The position numbers were made by a program, and so were the translations under genes. From contig CAZOPR010000002.1 of assembly GCA_964581895.1 (NCBI GenBank), positions 248,001 to 312,000 of the forward strand: 64,000 nt of DNA. Reading direction: 5' to 3'. The DNA is from Exilispira sp964581895. GTDB taxonomy: Bacteria; Spirochaetota; JAAYUW01. The notes under the pieces were generated by a model. It made no database searches, was not told where the DNA came from, and worked only from the letters and a program-made list of their open reading frames with translations. Positions 44,328 to 51,752 of the stretch are shown in pieces (the stretch's first letter is position 1; every line of letters begins with the position of its first letter).

Positions 44328-45541
44328 GATTAGAAATTTTATTAAATTTTTCAGTTCGAAGTCTTTTACATAGCAAGCTTAGAACATTTTTAACTATGCT
44401 TGGTATAATTATCGGTCTTGCTGCAATTGTAGTAATGGTAGCGATAGGACAAGGTGTTTCAAAACAGGTGCATGATCAGATCGCATCTTTTGGGAACAAC
44501 CTTTTAACTGTAATGCCAGCGCCACCTTCAAGTTCTGGAGCAAGGCAATCCACAAGCTCGGGTGTAAGATTAACGGAAGAGGATTATTTAGCTATTAAAC
44601 AAAGATCAAATTATTTAAAAGCTGTTTCTCCCTTAGTTCAAACAAGAGCTCAGGTTATAACATCTGGAGGGAACTGGAATACCATGGTATATGGTGGAAG
44701 TACGGATTATCTTTCAATAAGAGACTGGCCTATTGAAAGTGGCAGAAATTTCACAAATGCCGAGGAAAAAGCAAAAGCAAAAGTTTGCATTATAGGAAAA
44801 ACAATAGCAGAAGAGCTATTTGATGGAACAGATCCAGTAGGTTCTGAAATAAGAGTTGCAAGATTAAACCTGAAAATAATTGGGGTATTAAAGGAGAAAG
44901 GGACAAATTCTTTTGGGATGGATCAGGATGATTTAATAATAGTTCCTTATACAACATTACTCTATAGGTTAAGTAGGTTTAGATACATTCAACAGATACT
45001 TTGCTCTGCGATAAGTGAAGATCAGATAGATATTGCACAACAGGAAATTGAGCAGATAATGAGAGCCTCACATAGATTGGAGGAAGGAGAGGAAAATAAT
45101 TTTAGAATATCAAATCAAGCCGATGTTCTTGAAGCATCTATGAATACCACAAGAACTTTGACGCTATTTTTAGCTATAGTTGCTGGGATTTCCCTTCTAG
45201 TAGGAGGCATCGGCATTATGAACATAATGCTTGTAAGTGTTGTTGAAAGGACAAAGGAGATAGGACTGCGAAGGGCAATAGGAGCAAAAAAAGTTGATAT
45301 CCAGCAGCAATTTTTGATAGAAGCTCTTATCTTATGTTTGCTTGGAGGTATCATCGGAATATTCTTGGGTGTAGTAATTGTATTTTTATTGAAATTTGTT
45401 TCTACATTATCATTAGTGATTTCAGTAAATTCTATAATAATAGGTTTTGTTGTTTCTTTTGCAGTAGGTGTTTTTTTTGGGTATTATCCTGCAAAAAAGG
45501 CTTCGGATATGAACCCTATAGATGCATTAAGATATGAATAA
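44324..45541 (+). CDS. macB: MacB-type ABC transporter permease
   Basis: The 405-aa protein has the MacB-FtsX layout: a first membrane helix near residue 20-45 (TFLTMLGIIIGLAAIVVMVAIG), a large periplasmic MacB_PCD domain (about 50-255) and three C-terminal helices (FtsX domain) with ERTKEIGLRRAIGAKK. Together with the upstream ATPase, MacA-like adaptor and TolC protein it forms a complete tripartite exporter; candidates for cargo are peptides, lipoproteins or macrolides. Confidence 0.93.
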   Translation: MRLEILLNFSVRSLLHSKLRTFLTMLGIIIGLAAIVVMVAIGQGVSKQVHDQIASFGNNLLTVMPAPPSSSGARQSTSSGVRLTEEDYLAIKQRSNYLKAVSPLVQTRAQVITSGGNWNTMVYGGSTDYLSIRDWPIESGRNFTNAEEKAKAKVCIIGKTIAEELFDGTDPVGSEIRVARLNLKIIGVLKEKGTNSFGMDQDDLIIVPYTTLLYRLSRFRYIQQILCSAISEDQIDIAQQEIEQIMRASHRLEEGEENNFRISNQADVLEASMNTTRTLTLFLAIVAGISLLVGGIGIMNIMLVSVVERTKEIGLRRAIGAKKVDIQQQFLIEALILCLLGGIIGIFLGVVIVFLLKFVSTLSLVISVNSIIIGFVVSFAVGVFFGYYPAKKASDMNPIDALRYE

Positions 45542-45623
45542 AATTTTATATTAAATAAAAGATAAAATTAGATAAAAGAAATATTAAATAAAAGAAAATA
45601 TTAGATAAAAGCTAAGAGTAGGT

Positions 45624-46448
45624 ATGGAAAAAATAAAATTTGCATTTTTGTTTTTCATTTTAGTTTTACCTTTATCTTTATTCTTTAATTTTGGGGCAAA
45701 AAATTTTTCAGATAATTTAATTTATGAAAGAAAAGTATATTTTTCAATCCAGTCATTTCAAAATGATAAGGCTTTTGAAAGGTATTTAGGATTTTTGAAA
45801 AACAACAAGATAAGTGGAATAACATTTTATGGACTTCATAAAAAACTTGAGGTTAGTCCATCGGTAATTTTCGCAAAATTGAAAAATGAGATACCAGAAA
45901 TTCAGATATTTATAGCAGGAGACAACTTTGATTTTTTCAATACTTTAAATGAAGATAAGAACTTGATGCAATATGTAGATGGATTTCATATTGAGTATGA
46001 ATACTGGAATTATTACAAATATAAGAAAAAAGATAGAAACGATGCTTTCAATTATTTTATAGAAGAATCAAAAAAAATTAAAATTCTTACCAATGAAAAT
46101 AAGAAAAAATTTGAAGCATATTTTGGATGGTTTAACGATGAAGAAGCAAAAAGTTTTTTACCTTTTTTTGATTCTATTTTACTTCATTCATACACGAATC
46201 AGATACAAAAAACAGGGCAATATATATTTGAAAGATTGTTGACTTTAAGTAAAATAGACTCCCAAATCCCCTGGTTTATACTATGCTCAGCAGAAAAAGA
46301 TTTTATGGAACAAACCTTAAAAGAGTACGGCCTATTTAATTTAGAAAAATTGATTCTTGAAAATATAAAACCAAGCTTTGATTATTTAAAAAATTTTAAA
46401 GGATTTTACTGGTTTACTGGTGAGCTAGTCGAAAAAGCAATAAGATAG
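45624..46448 (+). CDS. secreted TIM-barrel-like protein of unknown function
   Basis: The 274-aa protein has an N-terminal signal or anchor (about 1-27) and alternating strand-helix units with GFHIEYEYW near 117, YFGWFND near 165, ILLHSYTN near 183 and GFYWFTGELV at the end. This resembles a reduced glycosidase-like TIM barrel, but I cannot name a family. Its spacer (45542-45623) is A-rich with repeated AATAAAAGA-like units. The terminal codons are duplicated 67 bp downstream. Confidence 0.6.
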   Translation: MEKIKFAFLFFILVLPLSLFFNFGAKNFSDNLIYERKVYFSIQSFQNDKAFERYLGFLKNNKISGITFYGLHKKLEVSPSVIFAKLKNEIPEIQIFIAGDNFDFFNTLNEDKNLMQYVDGFHIEYEYWNYYKYKKKDRNDAFNYFIEESKKIKILTNENKKKFEAYFGWFNDEEAKSFLPFFDSILLHSYTNQIQKTGQYIFERLLTLSKIDSQIPWFILCSAEKDFMEQTLKEYGLFNLEKLILENIKPSFDYLKNFKGFYWFTGELVEKAIR

Positions 46449-46456
46449 AATTATCT
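46427..46456. repeat. 30-bp direct repeat, copy 1 (end of the TIM-barrel-like gene)
   Basis: This copy contains the last seven codons and stop of the 45624 gene. It matches 46494-46523 at 29 of 30 positions (G here, A there, within the A-rich run). Confidence 0.9.
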
Positions 46457-46493
46457 CCTGAAAAAGGAACTCATATTTCAAAGGTTTATATAC

Positions 46494-46523
46494 AGTCGAA
46501 AAAACAATAAGATAGAATTATCT
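46494..46523. repeat. 30-bp direct repeat, copy 2 (overlaps the end of the HEAT-GT2 gene)
   Basis: This is the second copy. Its 3' part supplies the stop codon of the convergent minus-strand glycosyltransferase gene (46518-46520). Confidence 0.9.
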
Positions 46524-49259
46524 TGTCTTAAATCCTTTCCTTTTCATCATTCCCCAGGAGCTTTTGCCTATAAGGTTATTGAAATATGCTACTAATCTAA
46601 GAATATTCATTAACTGTCGATATCCGAAATTTTCAACAAGTCCAATAAGTATTAAAATTATATCTTCATACCAGGCAAAATATATTACATTTTTTTCAGA
46701 AATTGCTAACGATAGGATAGATAAAACAATCCCAAGCAAGATGCTTGTCAAAAAAAGAAATAAAAATAAAGGTAAGGTAAAAATCCCTAAAAATATTGCT
46801 AAGATAGAAAAGAAAAGTCCCATAACCTCATAAAAAGGTCCAAGAGTTTCAAAGATAAGATAATAAGGAAGGGCTACTACGCCAACTCTGCCATAATTTT
46901 TATTAAAAATCATCTTTCTATGATATAAAAGGATTTCAATAAGTCCTCTTTGCCACCTATCTCTTTGTTTTTTAAGTATCTTAAAAGATTCTGGAACTTC
47001 AGTCCAGCAAGTGGCATTTATCGAATAGTTAACTGCTTTTTCCTCTTTATTTTCCAACGCATATCTTCTTAGTCTAACTATAAGTTCCATATCCTCGCCA
47101 ACAGTATTTTGTCTGGCAGAAGTTCGAAATGTCATATATCCACCGATTTTTTGAACTGCTTTTCTTTCAAATACTCCAAAAGCACCAGAAATAATGAGTA
47201 AAGATTTTATAAAAGCCCAGCCAAGTCTTCCAGTAAAATATGCCCTTAGGTATTCCATTGTTTGAAATTTTGCAAGTAGATTCTTGCCTATCCCTATTTT
47301 GATCAGTGAACCATTTTCAACTTCACAGCCATTTACTGGCATTATTTTTCCACCAGTTGCAATAATTTTTTCATCACTTTCTATGATTGGTGAAATGGCA
47401 TATAAAAGTGCATCCTGTTCTAAAAGACTATCCGCATCTATGCCACATATATACTCACCATTTGCTAAATTTATACCAGCATTTAATGAATCTGCTTTTC
47501 CACCATTCAATTTGTCAATGACAAAAAGATTTGAATGTAACCTGCTTTTATACACACCAATTATTGACGCTGTGCTTATATGTTGAGGCATAATTTTAAA
47601 TGGAATTCTTTCAAGTTCAAAATTTTCTTTTAACACATTCAAAGTATTATCTGGTGATCCATCATTTACAACAATTACTTCGAAACTCGGGTATTTAAGT
47701 GCAAGCAGGCTTCGAACATTTTGCACAATAGTTGCTTCTTCTCTAAAAGCAGGGACTATAACTGAAATTGAAGGTAAAACCCCTTTTTGGAAATAATTTA
47801 AGTATGAAATAGAATATTTTAGTTTATTTTGTCTTGATATTTCAAGATTTGCAAAAAATAAAAAAAGAATAGATATTGAATTTAATGTTAAAGCATAGTA
47901 TCCAAAAAACTTTATGTAAAAAACTATAAAAGATTTTAACCAGGGTAAAAATGGGAACAAACTTTCTTTTTTAATTAAACAAAATATCAAAATTGGTGCT
48001 AAAAATAATGCTGCTGCAAGAGCAATAAGGAAAGGTCTATCCTTTTTAGAAGCTTCTGGTGCTTTTTGAGCTTCAACTTTTTTCTTTGGTGGGAAATTGT
48101 GTCTTTGGCATATTTCATCGTTAAGTGAAAAGGTAAATTCTTCAAATATTTTAATCCTTTTTTCATAATCAGGTTTCTTAAAATTAACAATATCAAGAAC
48201 CTGAACAATTTTTAATATTAAGATCTCCTCTATCTTTTTATCTTCATTACTATTTAAGTATGAGACTATGTTGTAGATTAACCCATTTTTGATACAATAC
48301 TCTAATAAATCATTTACCTTTTCATTCAAAAACCAATCTTTTATATCTAAAAAATAATATAGATAACTTTCAAGGATAAAAGCTAATTTATCTTTAATAG
48401 AAGTTTCACCTGTCTTAAAAAAAATTTCTATCAATTTATCCTTAAATTCATCGTTATTTTTAGTTGCATTTTCTAAAGCAGCCAAAGCATATTGTTCATT
48501 TTCTGGTTCACCCAAAAATTGCAAAATTCTATGGAAATTATCAACATTTTGAACCCTACCAAGAGCTTTAATGGCAAATTCTCTTATTTCATTATTTTTA
48601 TGCCTTAAAAAAAATTGTGAATTAAGCATTGATGGAACAATATGATAGATAACACTTGCAGCCTCGGAAGAAAGATCCTTATCTTCTGACATTAATGATT
48701 CAACAAGTATTTTTTCAAGTGATGAAGATGGGAAATATATACATAGTCTAATCCCTATAATTGTTTCAGCCTTATTGTATGGATATCTTGAGGAAATAAT
48801 ATTGGCTGTAATATCAGGATATTCCTGTAAGATTGCAATATATTGAGTAAATCTACTTATGTTCCCACTTTCATACTCTTTAGCTGCACTATCCAGGATT
48901 AAAGGTATCAAATCGTAACTTTGAGAAAAAAGAAGGGATTCACAGATCTTAAATCTTATCGAACTGGACTTTTCAACTACTAAAAAACCAGAAAGAATCT
49001 GTACACCTTCAAAACCATAAAATCTCAAAGAAAATGCAGCATTTGCTCTTTTGATTTTGCTTTTTGACTTTATCTGATGGACAAGCTTCTTAAAAAGTCT
49101 CGATTTTTTTTGAGTGTAAAATTCTATATTTTTTAATTCTATAGGTAAAACTATTCTTTCACTGCATATATTTAAGGCTGTAATTAAAAGAGATTCTGGG
49201 AATTTATTGAAGATATTTTTTTCTTTTTTTCTTAAAACTCTGTATATTTGTTTCGTCAA
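46518..49259 (-). CDS. HEAT-repeat and family 2 glycosyltransferase fusion (BcsA/IcaA-like)
   Basis: The 913-aa protein begins with about 350 residues of HEAT/armadillo-like helices, followed by membrane helices (about 395-415 and 430-460). The processive GT2 domain (about 490-780) has VVNDGSPDN near 530, DADS near 608, GEDMEL, and QRDRWQRG near 768; further membrane helices follow. This is the catalytic set of cellulose, hyaluronan and poly-N-acetylglucosamine synthases, so it probably makes and exports a polysaccharide. The HEAT part may recruit a regulator. The start is TTG 49259 inside the upstream gene (56-bp overlap), with no clear ribosome binding site, so coupling is likely. Confidence 0.8.
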   Translation of the reverse strand: MTKQIYRVLRKKEKNIFNKFPESLLITALNICSERIVLPIELKNIEFYTQKKSRLFKKLVHQIKSKSKIKRANAAFSLRFYGFEGVQILSGFLVVEKSSSIRFKICESLLFSQSYDLIPLILDSAAKEYESGNISRFTQYIAILQEYPDITANIISSRYPYNKAETIIGIRLCIYFPSSSLEKILVESLMSEDKDLSSEAASVIYHIVPSMLNSQFFLRHKNNEIREFAIKALGRVQNVDNFHRILQFLGEPENEQYALAALENATKNNDEFKDKLIEIFFKTGETSIKDKLAFILESYLYYFLDIKDWFLNEKVNDLLEYCIKNGLIYNIVSYLNSNEDKKIEEILILKIVQVLDIVNFKKPDYEKRIKIFEEFTFSLNDEICQRHNFPPKKKVEAQKAPEASKKDRPFLIALAAALFLAPILIFCLIKKESLFPFLPWLKSFIVFYIKFFGYYALTLNSISILFLFFANLEISRQNKLKYSISYLNYFQKGVLPSISVIVPAFREEATIVQNVRSLLALKYPSFEVIVVNDGSPDNTLNVLKENFELERIPFKIMPQHISTASIIGVYKSRLHSNLFVIDKLNGGKADSLNAGINLANGEYICGIDADSLLEQDALLYAISPIIESDEKIIATGGKIMPVNGCEVENGSLIKIGIGKNLLAKFQTMEYLRAYFTGRLGWAFIKSLLIISGAFGVFERKAVQKIGGYMTFRTSARQNTVGEDMELIVRLRRYALENKEEKAVNYSINATCWTEVPESFKILKKQRDRWQRGLIEILLYHRKMIFNKNYGRVGVVALPYYLIFETLGPFYEVMGLFFSILAIFLGIFTLPLFLFLFLTSILLGIVLSILSLAISEKNVIYFAWYEDIILILIGLVENFGYRQLMNILRLVAYFNNLIGKSSWGMMKRKGFKTR

Positions 49260-49464
49260 TTATTATAATTTCATCTTCTTTTGGCTCTTTATTTACATAT
49301 TCATATGCAATATTAGCTATTTTTTTTACAAGAATATTGATTGTTTTAGTTTTTCTCTTTTCTTTATATTTAATATAGAAAAGGGATAAAATAGATAAAA
49401 TAATGAGAAAGCTAATAAAATATATTGAAATAAATAATATATTTAGCGAATTAAATATTTTCAT
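49204..49464 (-). CDS. small single-pass membrane protein
   Basis: The 86-aa protein has one membrane helix (about 8-30) and a basic then acidic cytoplasmic tail (KEDEIIIIDETN). No family was recognised. It lies between the pseudo-receiver gene (7 bp upstream) and the HEAT-GT2 gene (56-bp overlap). It may be an accessory subunit of the synthase, by position only. Confidence 0.55.
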   Translation of the reverse strand: MKIFNSLNILFISIYFISFLIILSILSLFYIKYKEKRKTKTINILVKKIANIAYEYVNKEPKEDEIIIIDETNIQSFKKKRKKYLQ

Positions 49465-49471
49465 ATTTTTC

Positions 49472-50419
49472 TTAAATACTTGAACTTATAAAAATTCTTA
49501 TAATTGAGAGAAGTTCATTTATAAAATATGGCTTTTTTATGAAATAATTTATCCCTAATAAAGATGCTGTTTTAAGTAGATCATCATTTTTTTGGGTGCT
49601 TAATATTATCAAAGGGATATTTATATCCTCTTCTAAAAGTTTTTGTCTTAAATCAAAGCCTCCATATCCAGGGGCTGCAAGTTCGGAAATAATGCATATT
49701 GGATGAGAACTTTTTAATTTTTCGTAGGCAAGTTTACCATCTCTAAACCAGACACAATTTATCTTGTTTTGTCTTAAAATATCTATAACTATAGCTGCAT
49801 TAAAAGGATCTGGTTCGACAAGGAAAATTTCAGGAGTTTCATAAATTTCTGAAGCATTTGCCAATATTACCTTCGAGTTTGTATCAGGTTTTTGTTCTGA
49901 AAACAAGTTATTAAATTTACTTAAAAAATGTTCCCTAATCGACTTCCCTTCTTCAATATTTAATAGACAATTTTGAACTGAAAAAATATAAATATTTGAT
50001 TCTAAAAAAGAAGATAAAATAGATTGATTTAATTCATAAATAAAAAGATTAGATTTTGCCTTTATTTCAGATATAGAGTCTGCAAATGAAAATAATATAA
50101 TACCACTATTATAAAAAAAAATTGGAGAAAAAGGGATTAGTGTATTAAAAATTATTGTATTAAGCTCATTTTTTATTTCATTAACATTAATTTTATGATC
50201 TGTTTTGTTTACTAAAAAGATATACAAAAGATATACATCTATTTCATATTCATCAATCAGTCGAATAAGATGCTCTAAAAAATTGAAATTATCTAAAAAA
50301 GTAAGAAATTTATTTTTATCATTTACTAAAAATTTTTTATCAAGTTCATATTTTATGATATTTTCTTTCAATCTTTGATTTTCTTTTTCAAGTTGAAAAA
50401 TATTTTTTTGTTTTCTCAT
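49472..50419 (-). CDS. protein with C-terminal pseudo-receiver domain (Glu at the phosphorylation site)
   Basis: The 315-aa protein has a coiled coil (about 8-35), a central domain (about 45-175) with the secondary-structure rhythm of a degenerate GGDEF-like fold, and a C-terminal receiver domain (about 196-315). The receiver keeps the acidic pocket EPD (202-204) and KKP (295-297), but the phosphoacceptor position reads ISELAAPG with E246 instead of Asp. It leads the HEAT-GT2 operon and may control polysaccharide synthesis without phosphorylation. Confidence 0.7.
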   Translation of the reverse strand: MRKQKNIFQLEKENQRLKENIIKYELDKKFLVNDKNKFLTFLDNFNFLEHLIRLIDEYEIDVYLLYIFLVNKTDHKINVNEIKNELNTIIFNTLIPFSPIFFYNSGIILFSFADSISEIKAKSNLFIYELNQSILSSFLESNIYIFSVQNCLLNIEEGKSIREHFLSKFNNLFSEQKPDTNSKVILANASEIYETPEIFLVEPDPFNAAIVIDILRQNKINCVWFRDGKLAYEKLKSSHPICIISELAAPGYGGFDLRQKLLEEDINIPLIILSTQKNDDLLKTASLLGINYFIKKPYFINELLSIIRIFISSSI

Positions 50420-50559
50420 AATTACGACATTTTCTAAGATTTTCGGTTTTTATATTAATCTTTTAATTTTATCGCTACTTAATATTGGTAGCTCATGAAA
50501 CTTTAAGTAAAATATAAAAAATATAAATTTTAATGTAAGATATATTTTAATCTTTTTAG

Positions 50560-51282
50560 CTATAATTTTACAACTAAGGCAAAACCAATATCCAAAAATC
50601 CAGCTTTATTGAAAAAATAAGGTTGAAAATAAGCGCCAACTGAAAAAATCGGGAAATTGAATTTAATACCAATTAAACAGGACAAATTAAAAAGGCTTTG
50701 CTCTATAGCAAAACTTACCCCTAAATCCATTCCAAAAATCTGAAAGAAAGCAAGATAAGATTTCATCCATAGTGCATAGGAGATACCTTTACCAGTTTCG
50801 TAACCGATAGCAGAATTTACAAAAAAGTTATAACCATTTGGGAAATTATAAATCGAGTAAATATAGCTAATAGAAGAGAAAAAATCAGGGCTAAATTTCA
50901 GTATTTGTCTGAAGGCGAGATACCATTCATTTTTCTCAAAGTTGACACTTAATAAAATTTCATGCCTATCTATTTTATCTGTAAAATAAAAACCATACAT
51001 AAAGTCGATATACCAACTTTTAGGGAAGATAAATGTCCCACCAAGCATTATTTTATAACCAGTATCACTTTCATAATAATATGAATAACCAAAAAGAGCA
51101 GATAAAGCAAAAAAATTCGAGATTGGAAAAGATAAAGATTGATTTAATCTTCATTGAGAAAGGTTAGAATCATCTAAGCTCATATCAAATTCAGTTGAAA
51201 TCCAGATTTTTGGGGAAGCAAAAAGTGGAAGACTAAAAAAACATAGTACGATAAATAATATAAATAATTTTCTATTTTTCAT
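50560..51282 (-). pseudogene. outer-membrane barrel gene interrupted by an in-frame TGA
   Basis: Reading from ATG 51282 gives a signal peptide (MKNRKLFILFIVLCFFSLPL, cleaved near LFAS) and 43 codons, then TGA at 51151-51153. The same frame then continues without another stop through RLNQSLSFPISN into a barrel-like protein of 240 aa in total ending at 50560. The open part from ATG 51048 (162 aa) has no signal and probably is not made on its own. Causes could be a recent nonsense mutation, recoding, or a sequencing error (TGG or CGA). TGA works as a stop elsewhere in the window. Confidence 0.75.
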
Positions 51283-51410
51283 AGCAAGAATATAATAAAA
51301 ATAAGCTTATTTGTCAACTTTAGAAGTTTAAAAACTTTATTAATTCTTCATTAAAGTTTTTAACAGTAAAAGTCAAAATTTATCTTATTTGTTTCATTTA
51401 TAGATTTAAT

Positions 51411-51444
51411 AAAAAACCAAGCCTGTCAAGATAACAGGCTTGGT
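51411..51444 (-). terminator. rho-independent terminator of tRNA-Pro
   Basis: On the minus strand, ACCAAGCCTGT and ACAGGCTTGGT form a perfect 11-bp stem (51416-51444) with a 7-nt loop, followed by a run of T (51416-51411), 26 bp after the tRNA. Confidence 0.92.
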
Positions 51445-51470
51445 AAAAGGAGGTAAATTATGAAAAAAAG

Positions 51471-51543
51471 TCGGAAAGAGGAGATTTGAACTCCTGACCC
51501 CATGGTCCCGAACCATGTGCGCTACCATCTGCGCTACTTTCCG
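51471..51543 (-). tRNA. tRNA-Pro (CGG anticodon)
   Basis: The 73-nt cloverleaf has a 7-bp acceptor (CGGAAAG with CTTTCCG), discriminator A, a CATGG/CCATG anticodon stem and loop TTCGGGA with anticodon CGG at 51508-51510. CCA is not encoded. The upstream region (51544-51752) is non-coding apart from the uvrB end; it holds three TTGTAATTTT repeats on the minus strand (51563-51606), where a promoter must lie. Confidence 0.96.
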
Positions 51544-51752
51544 ATAAAAGCTGAGATTAAAAAGAAAATTACAAAAGAAAATTACAAAATAAAATAAAAA
51601 TTACAAGTTAACCGTTTTTATTTATTAGACTAGATTTTTGCTTAAAAATTACATTTTATTAATAAAAAATTGTCTTTTAAAAAATTTTTGAATTAACTTT
51701 TCATAAAATAGATTTTACATTAAAATAAATCTTATTAAAGTCGCTATTTTTT

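Noticed and set aside
51135..51153. Hairpin AAGATT-N5-AATCTT right after the in-frame TGA, as a possible selenocysteine element
   Set aside because: The stem is six weak pairs with no conserved loop bases; such palindromes are common in AT-rich DNA, and an outer-membrane barrel is an unlikely selenoprotein.
51448..51500. A ribosome binding site and a nine-codon plus-strand frame (ATG 51460) over the tRNA-Pro gene
   Set aside because: It overlaps the tRNA and its terminator on the other strand, ends at once in TGA, and has no homology that I can see.
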